Made by a program: the position numbers and the translations under genes. Shown here piece by piece: positions 56,500-64,000 of a stretch of 64,000 nt of DNA. The DNA is from Arthrobacter sp. OAP107 (GTDB lineage Bacteria > Actinomycetota > Actinomycetes > Actinomycetales > Micrococcaceae). Below the pieces are notes generated by a model. It saw only the letters and a list, made by a program, of their open reading frames with translations, was not told where the DNA came from and searched no databases. Location of the stretch: positions 2,604,001 to 2,668,000 of the forward strand of contig NZ_JBEPOK010000001.1 of NCBI RefSeq assembly GCF_040546765.1, written 5' to 3'. Every line of letters begins with the position of its first letter. Position 1 is the first letter of the stretch.

Positions 56500-58089
56500 C
56501 TATTCGGCCGGTTCCAGCACGACAGAATCGGCGGCTTCAGGCTCGAGGCCGCCGGTCGTCTCTCCTGCCGGACCGGCGGCATGGGCGGCCAGGACGCCCT
56601 CGCCGTGCCGTAGCCGCAGCCGGTAGAGCAAAAGCCCGGCGATGACGGCGACCACCACGAAGATGACGCCGCCCCATTGGAGGTACCACTCGAAGGGCGG
56701 GGTGGAGTTGTAGAGCTCTTTGCGCGGCCAGATGAGGTTGATGGTCATGGCCACTCCCCAGAGGACGGCAAGGATGTTGACCGGAAGCCCCCACTTGCCG
56801 AGCTTGAATCCTGCCTCCACGCCGTCCCTCAGGGGCCAGCGGCCCTTAATTCGGTTGCGCAGCATGGGGATGGTCACCAGTAGGTACGACAGGTAGATGA
56901 GGACGATGCCGATGGTCAGCACGATGGTGAAGATTGCGGGCTGGGTGATGTTGACGATTAGCGGAACCATGGCCAGTACGCCGGTGACGATGGACGCGAT
57001 AGTCGGTGTCTTGCGCTTGGGATGGACCCAGGAGAGCTGTTTGGCGAAGGGCAGGTTGTTGTCCCGGGCCATTGCGAACATCATGCGGATGGCTGCCGCC
57101 TGGATCGCCAGCGTACAAACCGTGATGGCGATGCAGATGCAGACGAGGAAGGCCTTGCCGAAGGGGTTGCCGAGGACGGAGAGCAGGATGTACTGGAGTC
57201 CGCCTTCGGGTGAGCCGAGCTTGGGATCGTCGACATTGGCGGCGGCCATGATGCCGAATACGAGCAGCAGTCCGCCCAGTACGAAGGACGCGGTGACGGC
57301 CTGGATGATGGCCTTGGGTGCGGTGCGCTTGGGATCCTTCGTCTCTTCGCCCAGGGAGGAAGCGGTGTCGAAGCCGTACATCACGGAGCCGGCGGCCATG
57401 GAGGCGACGAGGAAGGCTCCAAAGAATCCGAGCGGCTGGCCGTCGCCGAACCCGTGTGCGGAGACGAACACCTCTGGACCGCGGATGATGTGCCAGCCCA
57501 GCGCGAGGATGATCAGGACCGCGGCTGTTAGCTCGACGAACACGCCGACGCTGTTGATGGCGGCGGTCAGTTTGACGCCGAAGGCGTTCACGATGGTGGT
57601 GAAGGTGATCAGGATGCCGGCGAGGATGACGCTGTTGATGGCGAAGTCGTAGGTTCCCGTTCCGTCGCCGACAAGCTGGAATCCGCTCCAGATCTGGGGG
57701 AGGGTGATCTGCAGGGCAAGGGCTACCCCGCCGACCGTCACGATCGAGGAAATGAGCAGGAGCCATCCAGCCATCCAGGCGGATGTCTTCGATGAGAGGC
57801 GCTTGGCCCAGTTGTAGACGGAGCCGGCGACGGGATAGCGGCCGGCGAGTTCGGCGAAGCAAAGTGCAACCATGAGCTGACCGGCGAAGACCATTGGCCA
57901 CGACCATGCGTAGGCCGGACCTGCCATGGAATAGCCGAAGTAGAAGAGCTGGAAAACGCCGGTAAGGATCGAGATATAGCTGACGCCGGCAGCAAAGCTG
58001 GAGAACTTGCCGACTTTTCGGTCCAGTGACTGGGCGTACCCGAATTCCTCCATTCCGGTGCTGTCAGCGGATCTTGTTTTCTCAGTCAT
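56500..58089 (-). CDS. APC-superfamily amino acid/choline-type permease
   Basis: 529 aa with twelve membrane helices. Start text GYAQSLDRKVGKFSSF and FAELAGRYPVAGSVYNWAKR, plus the conserved SSLGEETKDPKRTAPKAI loop, place it in the ACT (amino acid/choline transporter) branch, which includes the yeast GABA and choline permeases. ATG 58089 has AGGAAG upstream. A choline, GABA or related amine substrate would fit the surrounding methylamine genes. Paired with the SDR gene downstream. Confidence 0.85.
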   Translation of the reverse strand: MTEKTRSADSTGMEEFGYAQSLDRKVGKFSSFAAGVSYISILTGVFQLFYFGYSMAGPAYAWSWPMVFAGQLMVALCFAELAGRYPVAGSVYNWAKRLSSKTSAWMAGWLLLISSIVTVGGVALALQITLPQIWSGFQLVGDGTGTYDFAINSVILAGILITFTTIVNAFGVKLTAAINSVGVFVELTAAVLIILALGWHIIRGPEVFVSAHGFGDGQPLGFFGAFLVASMAAGSVMYGFDTASSLGEETKDPKRTAPKAIIQAVTASFVLGGLLLVFGIMAAANVDDPKLGSPEGGLQYILLSVLGNPFGKAFLVCICIAITVCTLAIQAAAIRMMFAMARDNNLPFAKQLSWVHPKRKTPTIASIVTGVLAMVPLIVNITQPAIFTIVLTIGIVLIYLSYLLVTIPMLRNRIKGRWPLRDGVEAGFKLGKWGLPVNILAVLWGVAMTINLIWPRKELYNSTPPFEWYLQWGGVIFVVVAVIAGLLLYRLRLRHGEGVLAAHAAGPAGETTGGLEPEAADSVVLEPAE

Positions 58090-58332
58090 GGGATTCTTCC
58101 TGTGTGGCGCGCCATTGCGCGGGGTTTGGTTCCTGGGGAGTTCTTGGAGGCTGGTGCCACCGGAGGCTCGACGCCGGCCTCGGCGTGGGGCATGGCGATA
58201 CCCTTTTGGGCACGCGAAGCCGTCGTGCAATGTTTTAACTTTCGAGTCATCGCCCGACGGCTTGGCGTCCCAGCCCTGTGTCACCACTCGGTACCGATCC
58301 GGTGTTGGAGTGTTGACGGGGCAGGTTTCGGC

Positions 58333-59844
58333 TTAGCGCCCCTTGTTGTGCATCACGTGCTTCGTGCGTGAGTAGTCGTCAAGTGCGTAGGCGGACAGGT
58401 CGCGGCCGTAGCCGGAGCCCTTGAAGCCGGCCCAGGGCATCTCGTTGGCCAGCACAAGGTGCGAGTTGACCCAGACTGTGCCGGCGTCGAGGCGGGATGA
58501 GATGTCGTGGCCGAGCTGGGCGCTGAGCGTCCAGACAGAGGCAGCAAGCCCGTACGGGACGCCGTTTGCCCGGGTCACTGCCTCTTCTTCTGTGGAGAAG
58601 GTCTCGACGGTGACGACGGGGCCGAAGATTTCCTCGAGCGCGCAGGCAGCGCCTTCCGGCACGTCTGTGAGCACCGTCGGCGCAACGAAGTAGCCCTGTC
58701 CCTCCAACGGTCCGCCGCCCAAGGCTGCGCGGGCGCCGTCGGACTGTGCGCCTTCGAGGTGCTTCAGGACCCGCTCATAGTGCGCTTTCGAGATCATCGG
58801 ACCGATTTCGATGTCGGACCCTGCGGTCGGCTCCCCGACCACCAAAGTGCTGACCTGCTCAACGAGCAGTTCGGTGAAGCGCTCAGCCACGGATTCGTGA
58901 ACGAGCACGCGGGTTCCGGCGCCGCACTCCTGGCCGGAGTTCCAGTAGCCGGCGACGCGCAGGGACTCGGCTGCGGCGGCGAGGTCAGCGTCGGCGAAGA
59001 TGACCACGGGTGCTTTCCCGCCCAGTTCCAGGTGGACGCGCTTGACGGTGTCGGAGGCTGCACGTGCTACGGCGCGGCCGCTGTTGACTGAGCCGGTGAG
59101 GGCGATCATGTCCACCTGGGGGTGCTCGGCCAGGCGCTGGCCGACTACCGGGCCGAGGCCCGTGACGATGTTCAGTACGCCCGCCGGCAGCAGGTCTGCG
59201 GTGAGTTCGGCGAACTTCAGGGTGGTCAGCGGAGTCTGCTCGGAGGGCTTGAGCACGATCGTGTTGCCCGCGGCGAGGATCGGGGCGATCTTCCATACGG
59301 CCATCAGCAGCGGGTAGTTCCACGGCGTGACCACTCCGACGACTCCGAGCGGTTCGCGGAGGATGACGGAAAGGTGGTCTTGGGCGTATTCGCCGGCGGC
59401 AATGGATGTCTGTGCCCTGACTGCCCCGGCCATGAAACGGAACGAGTCGATGGAGGAGGCGATGTCGTCCTCGGAGACCATGAGCGGCTTGCCGGTGTTG
59501 GCGGATTCGAGGCGGGCCAGCAGGTCCGCGTTCTCGGCAAGACGGTCGGCGATGGCCAGCAGGATTTCTGAGCGTTCTTTCGGAAGGGTGCGGCCCCATG
59601 CCTGCCGGGCCTCGAGTGCTGCGGCGACGGCGGTGTCAACGTCGGCGGCGGTGCCTTGCGGGACAGCGCAGATGGTGGTTTCGGTGCAGGGATCCACGAT
59701 CTCCTGTGACTCGTTGCCGGCTCCGGGCTGGAACTGTCCGGCGATGAAGTGCTGGGTGGGAGGAAGCTCGCCGGCGGCCAGAAGCGGCGTCGCTTCGGTG
59801 GGACGGCGCACTGTGCCGGAAATGGTGGTTGCTGAAGATGTCAT
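58333..59844 (-). CDS. Aldehyde dehydrogenase, aminobutyraldehyde/betaine aldehyde type
   Basis: 503 aa. Catalytic signatures HLELGGKAP (Glu) and GYWNSGQECGAGTR (Cys), with cofactor strand TPWNYPLLMAVWKIAPIL. The pattern is closest to gamma-aminobutyraldehyde and betaine aldehyde dehydrogenases. AGGAG lies upstream of ATG 59844; the longer frame to 60483 is the antisense shadow of the DapA gene. It is 29 bp downstream of the DapA-family gene. It may oxidise betaine aldehyde to betaine, or act as a semialdehyde dehydrogenase following the DapA-like enzyme. Confidence 0.87.
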   Translation of the reverse strand: MTSSATTISGTVRRPTEATPLLAAGELPPTQHFIAGQFQPGAGNESQEIVDPCTETTICAVPQGTAADVDTAVAAALEARQAWGRTLPKERSEILLAIADRLAENADLLARLESANTGKPLMVSEDDIASSIDSFRFMAGAVRAQTSIAAGEYAQDHLSVILREPLGVVGVVTPWNYPLLMAVWKIAPILAAGNTIVLKPSEQTPLTTLKFAELTADLLPAGVLNIVTGLGPVVGQRLAEHPQVDMIALTGSVNSGRAVARAASDTVKRVHLELGGKAPVVIFADADLAAAAESLRVAGYWNSGQECGAGTRVLVHESVAERFTELLVEQVSTLVVGEPTAGSDIEIGPMISKAHYERVLKHLEGAQSDGARAALGGGPLEGQGYFVAPTVLTDVPEGAACALEEIFGPVVTVETFSTEEEAVTRANGVPYGLAASVWTLSAQLGHDISSRLDAGTVWVNSHLVLANEMPWAGFKGSGYGRDLSAYALDDYSRTKHVMHNKGR

Positions 59845-59873
59845 GATCACTCCTGTTAGTAAATCGAAAAGGG

Positions 59874-60773
59874 TTAGGCGTACGTTGCCTCGAGCTGAAG
59901 CTCGGTCACGAGTTTCTCGATACGCGCCACGGCCGCCGGTGCCAGGTCCTCGGTGGGAAGGCGGGGTGAGCCGATCGGGTGGCCGAGCAGCCTCAGGGCG
60001 GCCTTGACTGCCGGCACATACGGCGAGGTAAGGACGGCGTCGATCAGCGGGTAGATGCGGGTCCATTCGGCCTTGGCCGCGGCATGATCGCCAGCTGCGA
60101 CGGCGCGCTGGACCGCCACGATCTCCCGCGGCACGATGTTCGCCGTGCCGGCCATGACGGCAGCAGCACCCTCGTTCAGGGCCGCCAGGATGAGGCTGTC
60201 CCATCCCACGATGGTGGAGATGTGCTCGCCGTGCTGGTGGATCAGTTGGGTCGCCTGCCCCATGTCGCCGCTGGAGTCCTTGACGTAGCGGATGTTCTCT
60301 ACCTCGCGGGCCAGCGTTCCCACCGTGTCCGCATCGAGGTTGATCCCCGTCTGCGGGGGCATATTGTACAGCATGACCGGTACGTCCACGGCTCCGGCCA
60401 CCGCGCGGAAATAACCTTTGGCCTCCGAGAAGGAGAGCGGCTCGTAGTAGGGAGCCACAACCATAAGTACGTCGGCACCGCACTCCTGGGCATGCCGGGA
60501 CAAGCTGATAGCCTCCCGTGTGCTGGTTGCACCGGTCTGAGCCACCACCGGCACGCGACCGGCAGTGTGCTCCACCACCGTTTCCACCACCAGACGGCGT
60601 TCGTCCCCGCTCAGTGTCGCGAACTCGCCCGTGGAACCACAGGCAACAACCCCATTGACTCCGCCGTCAATGGAACGGTCGACCAGGTACCGCAACGCGT
60701 CGACGTCGATCCCGCCGTCGGGGGTGAACGGTGTGGCCAAAGCGGTGAGTACACCGGTGAGCTGTCGGGACAT
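59874..60773 (-). CDS. DapA/dihydrodipicolinate synthase-family lyase
   Basis: 299 aa TIM barrel. Schiff-base lysine in IRYVKDSSGD, tyrosine in VMLYNMPPQTG and the substrate loop CGSTGEFATLS. The family covers DHDPS, N-acetylneuraminate lyase, KDG aldolase and 1-pyrroline-4-hydroxy-2-carboxylate deaminase. A biosynthetic DHDPS would rarely sit here, so a catabolic aldolase or deaminase is more likely. Paired with the aldehyde dehydrogenase, it resembles the hydroxyproline-type module (deaminase plus semialdehyde dehydrogenase), but the other enzymes of that route are not in view. Confidence 0.83.
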   Translation of the reverse strand: MSRQLTGVLTALATPFTPDGGIDVDALRYLVDRSIDGGVNGVVACGSTGEFATLSGDERRLVVETVVEHTAGRVPVVAQTGATSTREAISLSRHAQECGADVLMVVAPYYEPLSFSEAKGYFRAVAGAVDVPVMLYNMPPQTGINLDADTVGTLAREVENIRYVKDSSGDMGQATQLIHQHGEHISTIVGWDSLILAALNEGAAAVMAGTANIVPREIVAVQRAVAAGDHAAAKAEWTRIYPLIDAVLTSPYVPAVKAALRLLGHPIGSPRLPTEDLAPAAVARIEKLVTELQLEATYA

Positions 60774-60987
60774 AAGTTTTCCTATCTGCTGTTACTGGAA
60801 CGGGGATGCGGGATTGAGCGCTCCCCCGTGTCCGGCCGATTTTCGAAGACCTGCGTTTTCCCTGCCGTGGCGCCGGCCAGGAAGGTCTGTGCTAGCCCAG
60901 ATAATGCTGGCCGCCACCAATGCATCACAAGGTTTGATCCGAGGCGGCAGAACCGTGGTTTTGATGCTCCTCCAAGGAAACAACGCT

Positions 60988-61002
60988 GTTCATTCAATGA
61001 AC
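60988..61002. promoter_or_regulatory. 15-bp palindromic operator candidate
   Basis: GTTCATT-C-AATGAAC, a perfect palindrome 215 bp upstream of the DapA-family start codon, in the gap before the first gene of the catabolic region. The size suits a GntR- or IclR-type repressor. Confidence 0.5.
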
Positions 61003-61226
61003 GTCATGTTCAATATTCGCGACCAAGGGTGGGCTGCGCAAGAGGTCCGGCATGTTGAGAGAAAGCTTTTACATATCTGAAACACTCGGATTGCTCCAAG
61101 ATGAACAAAACTCAGGGGGCCCGGGATTATCGAGCAATGCAGCGACGTCCGTGGCAAGCCCATGGGCGTGCGTGTCACGGCGCACTTGCATTGATAGTGC
61201 CGGCTTGCGGGACCATAGGCTGACGG

Positions 61227-61372
61227 CGTGCCAGCTGAACCAACTCTCGGTGGCCTTTGGAGCAGGCGCCGTCGACTGGATCCCGGGCCTTGCTGACTGC
61301 AAGCATCGGCGCTTGGGACTCTTCGTCTTGAGCTCGGCGTGGAAATCACTTGAGAGTCTCCGCCTCATTCTC
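61227..61372 (-). pseudogene. Decayed second copy of the betaine-binding protein 3' end
   Basis: Plus-strand text at 61227-61320 (CCAGCTGAACCAACTCTCGG, GCCGTCGACTGG, TTGCTGACTGCAAGCATC) aligns with the 3' end of the binding-protein gene at 61661-61780 (TCAGTTGAACCAGCTGTCGG, TCCGTCGGTGG, TGGCTGACGTCGAGCATC) with one gap of about 24 bp. The similarity fades beyond 61372. It is a worn duplicate in the same orientation. Confidence 0.5.
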
Positions 61373-61591
61373 TAAGAGCACCCCTAGGAATTCCCGTTGG
61401 CACTCGGGCCATTGATAGCACAGGGTTGCATGGCGAGGGCGCCCCTTTAGGCCGTGGGCCTACAACGGTCTGGGTGACCAAGCGGCCGTTCCGCCTGGTG
61501 AGAGCCGCGAATTCACTCTGAAGGCGCAGGCCACAACGCCGTCGATTTCCTCCGTCATGAGAAGCCGGAGTGTGGGAAGGAGATTGATACC

Positions 61592-61623
61592 CGGCAGCGC
61601 GCGCGGCCGGGCGCGCGCTGCCG
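61592..61623 (-). terminator. Terminator hairpin of the ABC importer operon
   Basis: Perfect 13-bp stem (CGGCAGCGCGCGC and complement) with a 6-base loop, 41 bp after the binding-protein stop codon. No clear T-tract. Confidence 0.6.
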
Positions 61624-61663
61624 AGTTTCATGGACGGGCTGAATGCGCCGAAGCGGCTTCCTG

Positions 61664-62545
61664 TCAGTTGAACCAGCTGTCGGCCGCCTTGCGGTTGGCC
61701 GGATTTTCGAGCCACTTCTTGGCTCCGTCGGTGGCGCTGGAGGCTTGGCTGACGTCGAGCATCAGGCTTGCGTACTGCTCGTCTGTGAGTTTGAAGTTGG
61801 ACATCCACTTCACTACCTCGGTGTCCTTGGCAGCAAACTCCTTGGAAAGGACGATGTAGGAGCCGTCAGGCTTGGGCCAGCCCTGCAGGTTGTCGTCGAG
61901 GGCTTTGATCGGCATTGAGGCGAAGGCCCAGTGTGGTGTCCACAGGGCGGCCAGCAGGGGCTTGTTCTTGGCCGCGGCGTCCTTGAGCGCTGCCAGGGTG
62001 GCGGGGGTGCTTCCCGCGACGATGTTGAGCTTGTCCGTCGCGTTGTACTTCTTGAGCACATCGGGGAGGATTTTCATTTCGCCGGAGCCGGCTTCGATGC
62101 CGACGATTTTCGAACCGTACTTGGATGCGTTGTTCACGACGTCTTCGATGGTGTTCTCGGGAACGGACTTTGGTGCGACCAGCACGAGGCGGTCGTTGTC
62201 GAAGTAGGGCTTGTCGAGGATGTTCAGCTGGTCCTTGTACTTATCGATGTAGGTTCCGTGCGTAGTGGGAAGCCAGGCGTTGAGGTAGCCGTCAAGGTCT
62301 CCACGGGCGATGCCGGCGAATCCGGCGGCCAGGTCCACCTGCTTGGTCTGCAGCGTGTATCCGTGCTGTGAGAGCAGCTCTGTCCAGAGTCCGGTGACGG
62401 CAACGGTGTCGTCGTATCCGGCCACGGTGGCCACTGTAATGGTCTTGTCGCTGGCCTGTGCGCCGGGGGCGGTAACTCCGGAGCAGGAGCTGACGCCGGC
62501 GGCGAGGAGTGTGCAGGCCAGGAAGGCCCCAATCTTCTTGATCAA
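61664..62545 (-). CDS. Glycine betaine/proline-type ABC substrate-binding lipoprotein
   Basis: 293 aa, TTG start. Lipoprotein signal with lipobox ending VSSC, then an OpuAC domain: ATVAGYDDTVAVTGLWTELL, GDLDGYLNAWLPTTHGTYI, GIEAGSGEM and ALWTPHWAFASMPIKALDD. The tryptophans in NAWLP, LWTPHW and QGWPK are placed as in betaine boxes that hold quaternary ammonium groups. It would be tethered outside the cell and deliver betaine to the permease encoded upstream. Last gene of the importer operon, followed by a strong hairpin. Confidence 0.9.
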   Translation of the reverse strand: MIKKIGAFLACTLLAAGVSSCSGVTAPGAQASDKTITVATVAGYDDTVAVTGLWTELLSQHGYTLQTKQVDLAAGFAGIARGDLDGYLNAWLPTTHGTYIDKYKDQLNILDKPYFDNDRLVLVAPKSVPENTIEDVVNNASKYGSKIVGIEAGSGEMKILPDVLKKYNATDKLNIVAGSTPATLAALKDAAAKNKPLLAALWTPHWAFASMPIKALDDNLQGWPKPDGSYIVLSKEFAAKDTEVVKWMSNFKLTDEQYASLMLDVSQASSATDGAKKWLENPANRKAADSWFN

Positions 62546-62587
62546 GGTAGGTCTCCGATTGTCTTGTAGAGGTAGCTGAAGGTGGTG

Positions 62588-63484
62588 TTAGACGGCGGCC
62601 GCCGGAGCGGGCGCCTTGACGTCGTTGCGTTGTGCTTTGCGGATGCGGCGGCTGCGCAGGACGTCGCCGATGGAGCGTGCGCCGCTGGTGACGCGGTCCA
62701 GGTAGATCGCGAGGATGACAACGGCGAGGCCTCCTTCGAAGCCGCGGGCGGTGTCGAGCTGGGCGACGCCCTGGACGACGACGCCGCCGAGGCCGCCTGC
62801 GCCGACCAGTCCTGCGACGACGACCATGGAGAGGGCGAGCATGATGACCTGGTTGACGCCGGCCATGATGGAGGCGAAGGCCAGCGGCAACTGGATGTCC
62901 TTGAGGATCAGGCTTTTCTTGGCTCCGAAGGCGGTGGCTGCCTCGAGCAGGTCCGCGTCCAGTTTTCGGATGCCGAGTTCGGTCAGGCGGACGGCTGGCG
63001 GGATGGCGAAGATGATGGTGGCCGCGATGCCGGGGACCATGCCGACGCCGAAGAAGAAGACTGCGGGAATGAGGTAGACGAACACCGGCATTGCCTGCAT
63101 GAGGTCAAGGACCGGGCGGACCACCGCGCTGACCTTTGAATTAAGCGCCGCCCAGATGCCGACAGGGATGCCGATGGCGAGGGAGAAAACGACTGACACC
63201 AGCACGACGGCCAGGGTGGACATGCTCTCGACCCAGAGTCCCATGGAGACGATAAGAAGGAGTGCAAGGACGGAATAGATCGTCAGGCCCAGGCTGCGGG
63301 TGAGGAAGGCTGCTGCTCCGGCCAGCACGGCGATGATCAGGATCGGGTGGAGGCCGACGAAGACTGCCTCCACGTTTCCTACCAGAAGGCTGACCAGCCA
63401 GGAGACGGCGTCGAAGAACCAGCCGAAGTTGGCCAGCGACCAGTCGATGAATGATGCGAACCATGTTCCGACATTAAGCGGCAT
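62588..63484 (-). CDS. Glycine betaine/proline-type ABC permease (ProW-like)
   Basis: 298 aa with about seven membrane helices. The EAA coupling loop reads ELGIRKLDADLLEAATAFGA with KDIQLPLAFASIM, and the QAMPVFVYLIPAVFFFG segment is typical of ProW/OpuAB. GGGGAAC precedes the ATG. It overlaps the ATPase gene by 11 bp. Imports betaine or a related osmolyte together with its partners. Confidence 0.9.
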   Translation of the reverse strand: MPLNVGTWFASFIDWSLANFGWFFDAVSWLVSLLVGNVEAVFVGLHPILIIAVLAGAAAFLTRSLGLTIYSVLALLLIVSMGLWVESMSTLAVVLVSVVFSLAIGIPVGIWAALNSKVSAVVRPVLDLMQAMPVFVYLIPAVFFFGVGMVPGIAATIIFAIPPAVRLTELGIRKLDADLLEAATAFGAKKSLILKDIQLPLAFASIMAGVNQVIMLALSMVVVAGLVGAGGLGGVVVQGVAQLDTARGFEGGLAVVILAIYLDRVTSGARSIGDVLRSRRIRKAQRNDVKAPAPAAAV

Positions 63485-64000
63485 TGTTGCTGTTCCCCTT
63501 GCTGGGTGAGAGGGCCGAGAAGACGTCCCCGGCGGTGATCTTGCCGATGATGGCCCCTTGCTCGTCGAGGACTTCCACGGGGTCTGCGCCGGCGGCGAGG
63601 ATGGGCAGGAGGTCGTGGACGATTGTGCCCTCCGGTACCCGCGCCAAGGACGATGCGGGCAGGTCTACCGCCTGTCCTGCCGTACCGTGGCGGGCGGTCC
63701 GGCGTGCGATCATGCCGGCGGTGAGTACCCGGCTGCGATCGACTTCGGTGACGAACGCCTCGATGTAGGGATCTGCCGGTGCCTCGAGCAGGTCCAGGGC
63801 GGTGCCGCACTGGACGTTCTTGCCCTGCTTCATCACCATGATCTTGTCGCCGAGGTACATTGCCTCGTTGAGGTCGTGCGTAACGAAGATGATGGTTTTC
63901 TTGAAATTCTGTTGCAGCTTGATCAGCAGCTCCTGCATGTCCTTGCGGATCAGTGGATCAAGGGCGCTGAACGGTTCGTCCATCAGCAGGATTTCGGCGT
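63474..64000 (-). CDS. Glycine betaine/proline-type ABC ATPase (ProV-like), partial
   Basis: Only the C-terminal part is in the window; the gene runs off the right edge. Walker B region ILLMDEPFSALDPL, H-loop VTHDLNEAMYLGDKI and GTALDLLEAPADPYIEAF are clear. A C-terminal CBS-like regulatory part contains VEVLDEQGAIIGKITAGDV, as in OpuAA/ProV sensors of ionic strength. First seen gene of the importer operon. Confidence 0.92.
   Translation of the reverse strand, partial: AEILLMDEPFSALDPLIRKDMQELLIKLQQNFKKTIIFVTHDLNEAMYLGDKIMVMKQGKNVQCGTALDLLEAPADPYIEAFVTEVDRSRVLTAGMIARRTARHGTAGQAVDLPASSLARVPEGTIVHDLLPILAAGADPVEVLDEQGAIIGKITAGDVFSALSPSKGNSNNAA

Noticed and set aside
58333..60483. Extended aldehyde dehydrogenase reading of 716 codons
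   Set aside because: The upstream 213 codons lie antisense-frame within the DapA-family gene; ATG 59844 has a proper ribosome site.

Overview
The window looks like high-GC actinobacterial DNA, most likely from Arthrobacter or a close Micrococcaceae relative. The best evidence is the 830-residue dimethylglycine oxidase at 52079-54571. It has the length of the characterised Arthrobacter globiformis enzyme, and the key residues fall at that enzyme's numbering (His225, Tyr259, Asp552). Actinobacterial families such as DUF6510, DUF5709, DUF4193, a CtpE-type ATPase and an ECF41 sigma factor agree. No rRNA, complete tRNA or CRISPR array was seen.

Layout. 0-6 kb: a sulfite-oxidase-type operon, an RraA-family gene, and then a worn stretch of gene remnants. 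6-10.3 kb: a five-gene redox operon (MDR oxidoreductase, YjbR, nitroreductase, PEP-mutase family, AhpD-like) divergent from a TetR gene. 10.4-22.8 kb: a block bracketed by the two complementary halves of a yeast-type cytosine deaminase gene. It contains IS481, IS5 and IS110 material, a serine hydrolase, a TetR/TDT pair and the glycine betaine demethylase genes gbcAB. 22.8-46.9 kb: a mosaic of small gene modules (ECF41 sigma with two NAD(P)-binding proteins; DUF1003 plus CtpE; VOC plus a membrane sulfite-oxidase-like protein; phosphotransferase; MFS transporter), mixed with an IS3-type element, Tn3-type resolvase genes, res-like half sites and many frameshifted remnants. 46.9-51.5 kb: a GntR-FCD regulator with a sensor-like C-terminus, a LuxR regulator and small genes. 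52-64 kb: a coherent methylamine/betaine catabolic region, all on the minus strand.

Functional theme. A betaine-type ABC importer (61664 to the window edge) and an APC permease would bring in quaternary or secondary amines. GbcAB would demethylate glycine betaine to dimethylglycine. Dimethylglycine oxidase would convert that to sarcosine and methylene-tetrahydrofolate, and PurU would release folate from its formyl form. An aminoaldehyde-type dehydrogenase, a DapA-family lyase and an SDR enzyme lie between them. No sarcosine oxidase is in view.

The most unusual signal is a set of seven 28-bp sites, all in the same orientation, at 13950, 23668, 23921, 26724, 32853, 36273 and 46653. Each has a conserved left arm ending GACGGAA, a variable 6-bp centre and a right arm beginning YTATCGGC. 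This is the layout of XerCD dif/pdif recombination sites, and the sites fall between functional gene blocks. I read this as a possible actinobacterial counterpart of plasmid dif modules. That reading is inference.
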